The notes under the pieces were generated by a model. That model was not told the DNA's origin and did not search any database. It saw nothing but the letters and a program-made list of their open reading frames with translations. Made by a program: the position numbers and the translations under genes. A DNA stretch of 64,000 bases from Pardosa pseudoannulata (taxonomy: Eukaryota; Arthropoda; Arachnida; Araneae; Lycosidae): the NCBI GenBank assembly GCA_032207245.1, contig CM063504.1, positions 14,998,287 through 15,062,286 of the forward strand, given 5' to 3'. Position 1 is the first letter of the stretch, and each line of letters opens with the position of its first letter. This document shows positions 37,991-53,668 of the stretch, in pieces.

Positions 37991-40900
37991 AGATTATTGC
38001 TGCTTTTTACAGTTTAATTATCTTAATTATCCCCTTTATTTATGTATAAGTGAATTAAGGCGAAAATCATTTTTAACTAGTCACCGTGAACATGACGTTT
38101 ATACTGTGCTTTCTAAACCTGTCCCACAGTTTTTCCTTGATACTACCTTTCTTTGTGTGTGGTCTTAGAAAAAGGTACTTTTGCCTTGAGAGGGATCAAG
38201 GCAATAATATGGAAGAGGGACGAATTCCATGAGGAAATGAATTCCATACTAATCGGAAGAGAAATTAAAAATGTGGGCAATTCTTTCATCATAGAAAATT
38301 TTACAAAATATATTGAGAAATAGCGTTTGTAAATGATTGAAATTCTATTGAATTCTACTATAATATAAATTGAACAAGCAAATTTGTGTTTACCATATCC
38401 ATGTTTTGAGTAAACAGCTATTAAATGGAACTTACAAAAATAAAAATTCATTTAGGAATACATTCTGTAATTGGGGAAAGAAATTATAAAAAAGAGTCAA
38501 GTTGAAAAATGTATTTAAAACAAAAATAGATATTAGATCAAATGGATTAATAATTTCAAAATTGACAATATCGCATAGAATAGTGCAAATATAATTTACG
38601 AAAAAGTAATATTTAAGTTAAGAGTAATATTGATGCTGATATTTAAACAAAATAATATCAGATAAAAAAGAAAGAATTTTCTCATATTTTAATTACAGTA
38701 GAAGAAATTTAATTGCAGCCAGTCGGTCATATTATAATTCGTACATTTTGCACCTGTGAATTTTAATGGCATATTAATAATGGATAATATTTGTACAGTA
38801 GGAAAAAATGATGTTTGAAAAATACAATATTTTATTAATAATATTTCATTTTTTTATAATTTCTCTAAGCAATACGTTCAATATCATCTTGTTATACTTT
38901 GCTCTGATTTTACTGTATTGCACCCTCTTTGATATTTTTCAAGATTTTGATTTCTTAGCAATTATTGACTTTTATTTCTATAACTGCAGGGTTACTAATT
39001 ATTTCTTATTTCAGACATAATATAAAAATTCCCATCTAAAATATATTGATCTGGTGGAAAATAATTCTAGAAATATGTTGTAACCGTTCATATTTTTAGG
39101 TTTTATTGATTTTTTTTTTTTCATTTCACACAAAAGTATTATTTTATATAAAGATTGTTAGTGAGTTCATGTAATTATATTAGGCTTTTTATATTATATC
39201 TTATAATTCTAACCATTTTTAAAAATTAATGTTCAATTAAGACTAAGATATGTAACCCGGTTATATTAATTTTATTTATACATTTTAACAAGAAAATGCA
39301 TATTTTCTAATCTAACAGTGAATTAGTAATTTAATGAGATTTATCTACAAAAAAATAACTGACTTACACTAAAGTGACCAATCGTTCTCCTTTAGGATAA
39401 TTGTCCTTCATTTAGACCTTATGTTTTTCTTTAAAAAGTGTCTTTTTAGATGTTCTTCTTTTTCGACATGCAATACTAGATGCCTTTTCTTAATATTTTA
39501 AACCTAACGTGTACATCCTTAAACATTAGCTTAATGACAAACGTTACCTAAATTGATTTCAAAAAGCACTTTTTTATGAAGTCAGTAACTGCTGTGACTG
39601 CAATCTTTATATAAATATCACATAAGATCTAAGACTTTCAAAATATTTAAGAATTACAGCAGCTGATATGAATATTACAGGAAATTCTTTATTAATAAAT
39701 TTTCCACTGTTTCTAAATGAGATCATCTACAGGTAAGTTACAGTACATTAAAATATAAAACGCATTAATATTTGCAAAATTGAGAAATATACAATTTAAT
39801 GAACATGTGATATAGATACATGTATGTTAAGGAACATATATTATATAAGAATATATATATTCATATTAGCAATGTTAAGTATTACTCGTATAATAATCTA
39901 TAAAAAATTCATAAAAAAGAACATATATAAATTAATTTAGAAATATTGGAATTGTAGAGAATTAGCTGATTAGGAAACGAATGTGGATAATTTTATTTTA
40001 TATACGTGGTTATGCTAATCAAATTCCTTTATTAGTTGGTATTATTAATTTTCTCTTTAAATAATAATAATGAAAAGTTTCAATAAATTAATAATCGTAT
40101 ATACAACAAAATTACATAAGTAATGCATATATCAAGGCTATAAACTAACTTAATTGTTTCATAGCATAATTGTATTATTACATTTATGTCATACAATTGT
40201 ATGTAAATTTATTGATGAATATTCATAAAGTAAAACGAAAAAAGCTTTTGAAAATTCCACTCCAGTATCTAAGTATAAAAATAAACTAATAAATATGCAA
40301 TTTGTTTATCTACGGATAAAATTTCTCTCTTACATAACTTCAAATTTGATTTCACCGATAATATTTATTGCCTTAATTTTTCTTCATTTAAGTAGGTTTC
40401 TTACTGTAATACAAGATAACTTACCCTTAAGTCATCTTATTGAATATCAAGAATGTTTACTACCGTAAATTATTAAAGAGGAGAACTAAATATTAATAAT
40501 AAAACCTGCAATATTCATATTCGCTGCTGTAATTCATAAATATATTAAGTCATATCTTAAGTAACTTAATTTTTGTATTTTCAGAATATTGATCATTTTG
40601 ATTAGTCTAATAATTTTTTAGTATGTAAATTTTAAAAACATGTTTGAAACCTTTATAAGTATTTTAAATCTTTAAACCAAAATATTTCAATGGTTTTTAA
40701 ATAAAGCCTTCTAAGTAAGATTGACCATGAATAACTAAATGTCTCCAATATTATATTGTATAAACGGATTATTGTTCTTATTGAAATAATATATGAAACA
40801 TTTAGATAGAAAGAACATTTAAAACGAAGGAAATATAAAAAGATTAGGCTTTTATACAATTAACTGTAAAAACGAAATTTAATATTTGTATTTTGTAATT

Positions 40901-41004
40901 TTTAAAATTAAATATAATATAATTTGACAATTAGTTGTTTATATTTATAAACTAGCCACATCCTATTGAGCTTCAAGACTGGGCATTAAGTTTTCCAAAT
41001 AAAG
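37991..41004. other. about 3 kb of AT-rich low-copy sequence
   Basis: Frames at 38143-38451 (minus, 102 codons), 38808-39020 and 40653-40859 are short, AT-driven and featureless. A slightly GC-richer patch at about 40953-40990 (ACTAGCCACATCC...GACTGGGC) directly abuts the giant TA tract and may be an old transposon end. No gene recognised. Confidence 0.5.
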
Positions 41005-41835
<831 letters not shown>

Positions 41836-42434
41836 GATACTTACAAGAAAAGCATACAACTTATTATCATATCAAGAAAATGTCTATTTATTTCCTATTC
41901 TTCTATGATATTTATCTCCTTTATTATGCTTGAAGTTAAATAACCACAGTGAAAATAAATAGAATTTGGTAAATTTTGTCTGGGAATGTTTGTGGATCAT
42001 TACTAAGATTTTGTATAAAAGAACTTGTATTGTTGAGTAATGGTTATTTATAATTAAAAATTATAATATCAATTTGATCCTTTTAAGAAAAGCTTTTTAG
42101 ATCATACTTCCGTGTAGGATTTAATTCATGTATTTTTACATTTGGGATACTTTTAAATTTATTAAAATTATAAGAGTTGTAAATATGGCAAAATTAAAAA
42201 TTTTCATGTACATTTATCTATAGTTTTAGGATCAACAAATTTTACACTATTATTCCTGATCTATATTAGTTTCTATTTTACAAAATTAAATATCCATACA
42301 ATTTTTACGATATTGACAATGTTTAGCTAGCAATTTCTAATTCAGAATATCTTTAAAGTAGTCCTTTATCAATAAGGTGTTCTTTACATTTATTTAAAAA
42401 ATTTGCTCTTTCATGACCTAACGCCTGTTTTTTA
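41836..42434. other. AT-rich sequence, no recognised gene
   Basis: Nothing beyond AT-rich unique DNA is visible. Confidence 0.55.
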
Positions 42435-43300
42435 TACGGTATGGTGAAGTTTGTTTGTGTAAAGGGTATAAGCGTGCATCACGCATATACACACAGACAG
42501 AAAGAAATAAAGCTTATCTAGAAATTCATATAATAGAATAAGTATAGAAATAATACAGCAAAAAAATTGTTTTTATTTAATTTTTTGCATAAAATTCTTT
42601 TAAAAAATAAAGTAAATTTTGAAATCATATTCAATTCAAATTCACTTTCAATTTCCTTTTAATACTACATTTGTTTTCTTTTTATTGAAGTCTTATAGTA
42701 AAAACAAATAGTCGGTGTAGTTTGGTGTAGATTGGTGTATTAAAATCGTGTAGTTTTTGAAAGGGGTATGACATGCACACAGACATAAAGATAGAAAGAA
42801 ATAAAGCTTATCTAGAAATTCATATAACAAAATCAGTATAGAAACGTATAGTAAAGAGGTTGTGTCTATTTGATTTTTCCCATCAAATTCTTTTAAAATA
42901 TAAAGTAAATTTTGAAACCATATTCAATTCAAATTCAATTTCAATTTCCCTTTGATACTATATTTTTCCCATTTTACTGAAGTCTTATAGTAAAAATAAA
43001 TAGTAGGTGTAGTTTGGTGTAGTAAAATGGTGTAGTTTGTTTGAGTAAGGGGTTTAAACGTGCACACGTACAAACACACAGACAGAAAGATATATATAAA
43101 GAAATACAGCTTATCTAGAAATTCATATAACAGGATAAGTATAGAAATGATATAGTAAAGAAATTTTAGCTATTTAATTTATCCGTAACACTTCCTTTAA
43201 AACATAAAGAAAATTGGGAAACCATATTCAATTCAAAATTACTTTCAATTTCCCATTGATCCTATATTTTTTTCCATTTTAGTGAAGTCTTATAGTAAAA
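42435..43300. repeat. tandem array, about 300-bp unit, 3 copies
   Basis: AGCTTATCTAGAAATTCATA recurs at 42511, 42805 and 43108 (spacing 294 and 303 bp). Each unit also has a CA-rich run with ACACAGACAGAAAGA or a variant, AACCATATTCAATTCAAA and GAAGTCTTATAGTAAAAA. Two units repeat GGTGTAGTTTGGTGTAG. Confidence 0.9.
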
Positions 43301-44072
43301 ATAAATATGTAAAGGTATGGAGATAATTATGGTAATTTTATCCGGGAAAAATAATTTTAACACAAATAATTTACTGAAAATTCTCTGCAAGAGGAAGACA
43401 AAAAAGAATAAGGTTGAATAACTCGCTATAGAGTAAAAGGTTATGTCTATTATTCTGTGTATATCCACTGAAAACCTTCCTTTCTATTACACAGGAAATT
43501 TTATTGACCAATTTCATGTATATTTCAACAATACTTTAAACTATCTTTAGCTTAAGATTTGGAAACATTAATCAATTTTTACATATGTTACATGAATTTG
43601 TCTCCTAAATTGCGTATTTTAATCATAAGTAAATAAAAAATAATACAATATTAATTTTATGCTATTAGATATACGATAACGTTTCTTTATGCAAATAAAT
43701 TAATAATATATATGAAATATATTAAATATAAATTAATATAAAATGTATATTATTTAATAACAATTTATTAAAAATTTATTTCTATTCTATAAATTATATT
43801 AAAATACTTTATATTATAAAATTGTGAAATCTGAAAATATTTTCCTCTTATTGATTTTTGTTTGATTCATATTTTCGACTTTGTAAAAATTATCCATTTG
43901 ATGATTTTAATTATTACATATTTTTATATCTTATAAAGTTTCCAATATATTCTTCAATTAATTTTTAAATAAATAGGATATTTGAAGGATTTAACATTAC
44001 ACATTTTTTTAAGGTATCTGCCCAGATTTTATTGTGGATAGCGTATTGTGCCCCCATCCAATGGGTTTGGGT
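43301..44072. other. AT-rich sequence, no recognised gene
   Basis: A 68-codon minus-strand frame overlaps the array end (43262-43468). No recognised feature follows. Confidence 0.5.
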
Positions 44073-44084
44073 TCATTAACGAGT

Positions 44085-44249
44085 GCCGAACAATTGCCGA
44101 TTGGTTAGGGTGCTGGCCTCCGGTACCGGAGTTTGTGGGTTCGAATCCCACGGTGGCATGGATGCTCTTAGCCTTTCTGAATCGGCTTTAAACTGCAGGT
44201 CTCATTTGCCTTAGTGTTGCAAAAAGTAGACAATAGCACTCCAAACAAA
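44085..44249 (+). mobile_element. family A SINE, nearly complete
   Basis: Head GCCGAACAATTGCCGA (44085) is followed by an A-box-like TGGTTAGGGTGCTGG (44102-44116) and a perfect B-box GGTTCGAATCC (44138-44148). Then come AATCGGCTTTAAACTGCAGGTC and the tail GCACTCCAAACAAA. A decayed target duplication is possible (TCATTAACGAGT before, TCATTTACAGAGT after). The best-preserved internal promoter of family A in the window. Confidence 0.88.
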
Positions 44250-44262
44250 TCATTTACAGAGT

Positions 44263-46751
44263 AATGTTTGGTTGTATTTGTATATTCATCCCTTTAGAAG
44301 AATGGAACATGACCTCCCTATATGATGCTCCTATAATAAAAAGAGCAAAAATCGTCAGATTGTATTGTAAAATTTGTATAAAGACATATGACCCGAATTT
44401 GTAAAAAAAAATTAAATTTAGTTAAGTTTTAAAGTATGAGTCAAATGGCCAACGATAGCAGTTGAGTGATAGCAGTTGTACGAAAGGGAAGCATATTTTT
44501 ATTTAATTATTTCTATAATTATGTTTCAATTAAGTTGTTCTGATGATATTGGCTTATAACCACAGCTTATAACATTTATGCTTATTATTCTAACACAATA
44601 CACACATAGTATATAGCTTACAAGATATTATATATTCTCATATCTTTACTTTGTTTTTAACAAAAAGAACTTTTTCTATAAATTGAAAAATAAGAGATTT
44701 TTTAAAGCTTTTGAATATTTTCTGACACGCTGTGTGCAAACTTACAAGTATTTAAATAAGAAATTTTCGCTCTTTTGTAAACAGATGTATAATATTTTTT
44801 TCATTCCTGTAAACATAAATTATTAAATATTATTCTCCATTATTAGAATTTTTTTAAAAAATATCAGAAATATTACTAGTGTATTAAATTTTCAAAAAGC
44901 CTAAAATAATTTTTAAAAACTTCATTTTAAATACTGTGAATACTAAATTAAACAAGCTACTACTAGAAAAATTGGCAGGGTTCCATCGTAGATCTATAAT
45001 GTATTTACAGGGAAATTTTGAAACTAATAGGCGGGATAGTTTTTCCTTTACACTGTACAAAAGTTAACAAAACTTTTTTTTCAATAAAATGCATTTAAAG
45101 TTTTAAAATTTGCTTAAAAATGATATTAAATGAAAATATTTTATAGTTTTCTAAATTTAAATTAGAATATTTCAATATTGTTGATATTAAACAATGAGAA
45201 ATTCCCAGAGATTAAAAAGAATCTAATAATACAGAAATTAAATTTTTGAAGGCTTACAGTTGATATGTTCTTTTTTAAATTATATAAGATACACATTTCA
45301 AATTTTGCACGACTATGTACAAATCTTAGAACTAAAGTTTGAGCCAGTATTCTAAATTTTTAATATTTTGTTCACCGTGGATCTTTTTTTACCACAAAAA
45401 ATAGAATCCCAATGTTTACCATCAATTTCTATAAATTCAATTTCGAGAAATGCGATTAAATAAAGCTATAAAGTAATTAAATTTTTACATTATCGCTATC
45501 TTGTAAGAATCCTAAAGATCAAATCTAAGTATGGGAAATTCGTTTCTTATCCTAAGGAATCTTTCGACATTATACAAAATGAAGTGAAACAAGCAAGAAA
45601 ATATCATCAGCCCGAAGGTACTGCAAGTTGAATTCCTTAGCCTCAGCAAAAGCTTTTTCTCGCGCGTTGCACGTTATAATATTTATCTAAAGAGAAATTT
45701 CTGCATATCTTTTGCTTTAGGACATAAGTTCGAAGCATTTTCTTCGAGAGATGTTATCGCCCTAAAGCTTCCGCTGTTGAAATATTAAAGCTTTATTTCT
45801 TGTGAGTTATTTCTACTTTAATCTGACTGAGAATTTTTATTGGCATCTAAAAATAGCCCTTGCTCCAATAACTTCGTTTCTTTTTTATTCAGTGGAAAAT
45901 ATTTCAGAAGAATTTTTTCTAAATTCAGTTCAAAATGTGCAAATTTTCGTGCACTTCTTATGGTTCGGAATTTGAAACATCTTTATGAACTGGAATTTTC
46001 CGCATTGTTCTTCAAATTTTCTTTCACACGTCATAAAATTTATATATTTGACCAGTTATTTTTTAGTAATTTCGAATTTAAATTATATAGTCTTGTTGAC
46101 TTTACTTATTTACAAATTTACAATTCATTTGCATGGGGCAAAACTTAAAATAAAACTGTTTTACAAAATCATGTTATCAGTTCACGTTTTATTAATTAAG
46201 TTAATAACCAAACTAAATTATTCTAGAATTTTGTATTATTAATTTTAGATTGATTTAATTCATAAATGTATGTCATAATTATTCACTACATATAACATTT
46301 ATTTTTCTAGAATTATGATGTCATTCCCTAAACCATATCATTTAATTATTTCTTATTTTAAATTATTTAAATATCAGCTGCATTATTTTCATACATTTTG
46401 TCAATGAACTTGGATATTACGTAAATAATTTACTTTTATATTTGACTTAAATAATAGCTACATATGTGATAATTTAAAATTTAATCATCGATTATTATTT
46501 GTTGTAATAAAAATTTTATAACCAGTATTAATAACAAATTCTATATACCTCCAGGATATAGTGGAGATTCTTGTTATTTATTTTCATTCCTTTACTACCA
46601 TTAATTGCTGTGGCAAAAAAATTGGGAAGAATTTAACGATAATTTCGAAGTGGGTAATAAAACTTTGAATTATCTTTCTGAATGAATTCAACGTCATTCT
46701 AAACTGCATTCACAGAATAGGGAGACTTTAGAGGAGAATGAAGATAAAAAA
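44263..46751. other. about 2.5 kb of AT-rich low-copy sequence
   Basis: Overlapping frames at 45840-46148 (102 codons, non-ATG start) and 45985-46242 (85 codons, ATG) have no domain and are AT-driven. Nothing else is evident. Confidence 0.5.
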
Positions 46752-46883
46752 AAATTATTGTGCGTGTACCAGCTAATTCTCAACCAAAAATCAAACTATT
46801 TTTTACCTGCCTCATAAAGAACTTTACAATTGTGGAAAATTAAAAATTTTACTGACCCCGTCATATGACGGCTATATGCTAGT
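46752..46883 (-). repeat. dispersed repeat with palindromic CCGTCATATGACGG, copy 2
   Basis: On the minus strand it starts CTAGCATATAGC, with the 14-bp palindrome at 46858-46871. GGTCAGTAAAATTTTT follows, then GGTTGAGAATTAGCTGGTACAC. The order matches the plus-strand copy at 14196-14317. Confidence 0.65.
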
Positions 46884-47443
46884 AATAAACAAATATATTC
46901 CTTGTAGTGCCCTATGCAACATAGAATGTATTATATACATGGCAAATATGCATTATATACAGAGATATGTCTTGAAATGTATATGATACATTGAGTGATG
47001 TATGGAGTGACACACTTATATATTAAATGCATATTTTTAAGGTTATATTTTTAAGGTTTTTAATTTTTTCCCACAGTAGTATTTTTTCTTCTGAAAATTT
47101 GATCTAATATGTAAGAGTAGTTTAGATAAATTATTTATAAAAAATTTAAATATGGCTATAAATTTTTATACATTTTATTTGAGTTTTATTCTAAAAAGTG
47201 TATTATAAATGATATCGACGTTAATATTTAATATTTATTATATGTTTAAATATAAACTTCAAAACATAAAAATATAAAAAGAACATGAAACAGTTGTACA
47301 TTTTTTTACATTTATTTTGAAGCAGAAGGAGTTTTCTTAACTTTTTCAAATTCTTGATTATTTTTCCTCTAAACTTGCTGTCATCCTCTAAAAAAATGAA
47401 TATTGATAATATATGCAACACGTAGAATACAATAACACGTAGA
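46884..47443. other. AT-rich sequence, no recognised gene
   Basis: An 80-codon Lys/Leu-rich minus-strand frame (47221-47463) overlaps a perfect hairpin and shows no domain. Confidence 0.5.
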
Positions 47444-47488
47444 ATTGATTTTAAACTAAGCATGTATCTTCCTTAGTTTAAAATCAAT
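47444..47488. repeat. hairpin, 17-bp perfect stem
   Basis: ATTGATTTTAAACTAAG (47444-47460) pairs perfectly with CTTAGTTTAAAATCAAT (47472-47488) around an 11-base loop. Confidence 0.9.
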
Positions 47489-48539
47489 CCGATTTTGTAT
47501 GCAGGAATTGCATTAAGTCGATTAACAAGAAATAATGCAGTTTTAATCTTATTTTTTTAAAAAACAAGACTTAAATCCGAGGATGCATTATCATGCTTGT
47601 TAATGTTTATAATTTCAATTTTCAGACACATTGTCATGTTATAAAATCCGTATTATTGAGTATATTAATGCTTATAGACCAAAACTTAATGACGTAAGAC
47701 AATATATTAGACTGATGTCAAATGAATATTTAGAATGTTAAGTATTAATAATATTTTATATAGCAATTACACATTATTTTAAATAGTGAGGAATAAATAC
47801 TGCATCGTAAGAAGCTATATAACTCGTATCACTTATAAGTATTTGTTTCTAAACACAGTACTTGGAAATTCTGAATAATGATTGCTGAACATGACATGGA
47901 CCGGAGAGAGGTATTGAGATTAATATGCAGAAATGAATGCCACGTGACCGTGAATAGGAGAAAATCATGTCGCCAAGTCGCCAAAAATGGTGATGTAAAT
48001 GTAATGCTTACATTCGTCCAATGCGCAACAAAACAAAGAATGCATATATACTCGGTGTATACACTACACACAGCACTTATCCAATTAATTATTACTTTAA
48101 TCTCAATGGTGATATTGAGTAAGAAATTATTAGAAGTAAAAATATTACATATTAATATATTAATTGATAATAAGAAATACGCTTTTAAATTGTTGTCTTA
48201 TGTGATTAGATATTATCATAACATATCGTTTGGCTCTTTAACCCGATCTAAACTGAGTAGTCTCGAATATTCTTGATACAATGAAATTTCATCGTTGAAA
48301 TAGATGCAAATATTCCGCATTAGTATCGAGAATGATTTATTTAATAATACCAGTAAATTTAAATTTACATCAAACTGCTAATGTTGAACATTCACCGAAA
48401 ATTATGATTCCTTAAGTGTGTTGAATATTTGTGCTTGACATACTCCTCTCTCGGCTGCTTAAATAAAACATTCGAAGTTGCATGTTAAGTATATCATTTG
48501 CAAATACCAAAGAATTATGACAATTTCTATTCTCCCCTA
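47489..48539. other. AT-rich sequence with one unassigned ORF
   Basis: A plus-strand ATG frame at 47878-48276 (132 codons) has a Cys-containing N-terminal half (MDRREVLRLICRNECHV) and an AT-rich Ile/Leu/Lys C-terminal half. It matches no family I recognise and has no visible splice or promoter context. Probably chance, though it is one of the longer ATG frames outside repeats. Confidence 0.3.
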
Positions 48540-49060
48540 CTGTTAATACCGAGTCAGCACGGCCCACTAAATGAATGGCCGTTAATATTGACGCATTTAA
48601 TTTAGCGTTTGATCATAAATGTAACTTTCACTCTCCTGTCCACCTTATCTAATCCAAATAACCGGTCTTAATTCTTAAAGCAAGCGGACGTGTTCAAATA
48701 AGGGGCTGAAATTGCACCATTAATTCCGGAGCAACTGCCATCGCATTTTCGCCTCTGTTCGGTCAGAGAATGGTTGTTATGTTGTCTGGAGAAACGTAAT
48801 CTAAATGTAAACTCATTTATAAAAGGACTGCGAAGTTCATATGACTGTGGATGGACAAAGCGAAATTATATTTATTCTAACCGGGGTTCACTCAGGGGTT
48901 AGTTACTCAATGCATTATCTGATTCAGCCATCACTTGGCTGATTAAGACTCAGACGAATGTAACAAAGAAACGTCAAGAACTTATGCATAAGGATTCGAA
49001 GGTTGATTCTAGAAATCGTACCTATTTAAGGTTAAGTAAGCGAAATGTGGCAGGGATGTC
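48540..49060. other. GC-richer low-copy island
   Basis: Balanced composition with no repeat structure, in contrast to its surroundings. Frames are short. This is a good candidate for conserved non-coding sequence or an exon of a non-coding transcript, but nothing in the sequence identifies it. Confidence 0.4.
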
Positions 49061-49338
49061 AATTGTATTGGGAAGATAATGTACTATTAAATGATTTTAA
49101 GATTTCGGCGTCATTGAACTGAAATGGCAAATTATTATTGGCTGTAAATAATATAGAGGTATATATTTAAGTTATATTGAAGTTTCAACTCATGTAATAT
49201 CTACTGAAGTTATATTTCTGAAAAATGACGAATATCAGTATTACCCAATTAAAAGTAACTGGTGTATGTTAATTGATCCATATAAATATTCATATGGTAT
49301 GTGTAATTATATTGAATTGCATATTCATTGTATTATCT

Positions 49339-49390
49339 GGTTAGGTAACCTTAATTACTTATTTTATTAAGTAATTAAGATTACCTAACC
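49339..49390. repeat. hairpin, 23-bp stem with one mismatch
   Basis: GGTTAGGTAACCTTAATTAC... (49339-49361) pairs with ...GTAATTAAGATTACCTAACC (49368-49390) around a 6-base loop, with a single C-A mismatch. The stem is shorter than a typical animal pre-miRNA. Confidence 0.9.
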
Positions 49391-49717
49391 ATATTACGTA
49401 TTTTATTTTAATTAAAGAAATTACAATTACAAAACATCTATTTAAGACTATATTCTAAATTTTTATCTTCTTTTTATTCTATATTCTTAAACCTTTTATA
49501 TCGGTTACTGCAAGATTCATGGTTAAATTACTCTTATTTTGATATTTTTTTCGTAAAAAAACATCAAACTCAATTACTCTTAAGTGATGTTTGGAGACCA
49601 AATCCTAGTTCTGTAGAAAAATATCATAAAAGAGTTATGTTATGTAATTATGTATATAAAAAATAATAAAATACAAATCAATACAGTAACGCACACGATG
49701 ATACTGTGGGATTGTGT

Positions 49718-50263
49718 ATGAAACAATCGGGAGACCTGCCTGATTACTTTACTTGGGCATATATGGTTTGGTTGTTCAGTTGCCGATTACACTTTCTGTT
49801 TAAGATTAAATGGAGAAAACAAGAAAATTTATTTACAAGATTATATATAATTCACAGAAAGGTAAATCATATTCAGAGTCCCAGATCCTCATTTATTTCA
49901 ATCATAGCCAATATGGACAAGCTTGCATTCACAAGGAAATGTCAGGTATTGTGTTTCATTGGGCTTCCTGGACTAAAAAAAGTCTCTCTCCAACGAGAAA
50001 TGTGTTTGGGTCTTAGGTTCAAGGTTAAATCTTCTCTTTCCAATCAACTGCCGGCAGGCTCCCCCTCTTTTCATCTTCGGTGGTCAGAATTTCGTTATTC
50101 AACCCCTTTCGAAAAAGAAATCATCCACATAGAAGAACATTCTCAGTCGTTGTCGGTCTCTCGGAAACCACCTAATCCATCCCCTCCCTGCTACAGGCAT
50201 ACACGTCCGAAGGCTTTTATGAACCCCATGGCGACATGGATATTTCCCAAAAGACGCCGGTAG
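49718..50263 (+). other. unassigned 182-codon ORF (longest outside repeats)
   Basis: An ATG-initiated open frame ends in Arg-rich KRRR. The N-terminal part is hydrophobic/aromatic (YFTWAYMVWLFSCRLHFLF) and the C-terminal part is Pro/Ser/Arg-rich (SVSRKPPNPSPPCYRH). Composition here is less AT-rich, which lengthens chance ORFs. No domain or family is recognised, no clear splice sites bound it, and it stops just before a compound microsatellite. It could be a lineage-specific coding exon, but a chance frame in a GC-richer island is more likely. Confidence 0.13.
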
Positions 50264-50389
50264 TAGTGTTCAAGGCCTCGAGTCCCTTATATATGAAGAG
50301 CGCACAGCTGCAAAAATTGGTCATGGGTCCAAACTCCTTACAGATACTATATTATGATTTCATATGCATATAACTTCCTCCCTTTCTGT

Positions 50390-52270
<1,881 letters not shown>

Positions 52271-52960
52271 GCATATTGTCTTCAGAGAAAGGATTTTAAA
52301 TCCTTTGTATCTTGCTTAATGAACATTCGGAAATTCGAATTGACTGTATCTTTTTATAATGTACATTTCCCTGGATGTATAGACCATATACAAAATATAA
52401 GCAGACAATATATTTCCATTTAGAGAAAGTCCAATACAAAATTTAATATACTGTATTACACATGAAATCTTCAACAGATATTTTCTTCATAGATATACTT
52501 GCATATTGTCTTCAGAGAAAGGATTTTAAGTCCCTTGTATCTTACTTAATGAACATTTAGAAATTCGAAGGGACTGTATCTTTTTATTATGTACAATTCC
52601 CTGGATTTATATACGATATACAAAATATAAGAAGAGAAAATATTTCCGTTTAGATAAAGTCCAATAAAACGTTTGATATACTGTATTACACATGAAATCT
52701 TCAACTGATGTTTTCTTCGTAGATATACTTGCATATTGTCTTCAGAGAAAGGATTTTAAATTCTTTGTATCTTGCTTAATGAACATTTGGATATTCGAAG
52801 GGACTGTATCTTTTTATAATGTACATTTTCCTGGATTTTTAGATGATATACAAACTATAAGCAGACAATATAAATTCCGTTTAGAAGAAAGTGCAATACA
52901 GAATTTAATATATTGTATTACACATTAAATCTTCAACTGATTTTTTCTTAATGATATTTC
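52271..52960. repeat. tandem triplication, exact 230-bp unit
   Basis: GCATATTGTCTTCAGAGAAA begins at 52271, 52501 and 52731, with spacing exactly 230 bp twice. Substitutions are scattered. One plus-strand frame is open over most of the unit in copies 1 and 3, with conservative differences, and is broken by one TAG in copy 2. The unit length is not a multiple of three. Confidence 0.95.
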
Positions 52961-53557
52961 TAATGTAGATATTCTTTTAAGAATTACCTAATAAAGAATA
53001 ATTTTAAACAAAATATTGATTGTAAGAATTATTACATTTATAACTAAACTATTTTAATTTGTATAGTTAAACCATAAAATTGAACAACATATGATAAATT
53101 CATTCTCAGTTTTATTTAAATTATTGACCACAAATGTATCATATAATTAATATAGATATAACATCTTCTTAATTAACCGTCACAACTCTGGAGTATTTCT
53201 GTTTTATTGAACAGAGATAGGTCAATATTTAAAAATAATACAAAGTAATAAATGAATGTTATATAATAGTATATCGACTTACCCTTTTTCTAAACTATTT
53301 ATAAGGCGTTGCATGTGTGATACATCTGTTCTCAAATGGAGTTACCTCATTTTTATTAGGTTCTTTTTTAAACCCTAAACTCAGCACTAAATATCCTTGT
53401 CTAAATATTCTTGTCGTTGAATAAAAATGCCTTAAAAAGTTTTCAACTTTATAGGTATTTCAAAAATATTCTTGAATAACATGTATTTTTTCTATTACTT
53501 AAGAAATATGATTAAAAGGCACAAAATTTACATTTCTTATATGAACTATTCTACATT
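52961..53557. other. AT-rich sequence, no recognised gene
   Basis: Nothing beyond AT-rich unique DNA is visible. Confidence 0.55.
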
Positions 53558-53585
53558 ATTCTTGTAACCGCAAAGTTACAAGAAT
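53558..53585. repeat. hairpin, 11-bp perfect stem
   Basis: ATTCTTGTAAC (53558-53568) pairs with GTTACAAGAAT (53575-53585) around CGCAAA. Confidence 0.85.
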
Positions 53586-53668
53586 GATTTCTGAAAGCAA
53601 TCTACCAAAAACTTTACTCCCAGAAAATGTATTTTATCCAAAAAGAAATTCAAAACAATCCAAAATCA

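Noticed and set aside
44085..44160. Possible functional tRNA gene with perfect B-box
   Set aside because: It continues into the same body and tail as four other SINE copies in the window.
47829..48276. Overlapping 80-codon minus and 132-codon plus frames
   Set aside because: No recognised domain, AT-driven composition in the second half, and mutual overlap. Chance cannot be excluded, so neither is called a gene.
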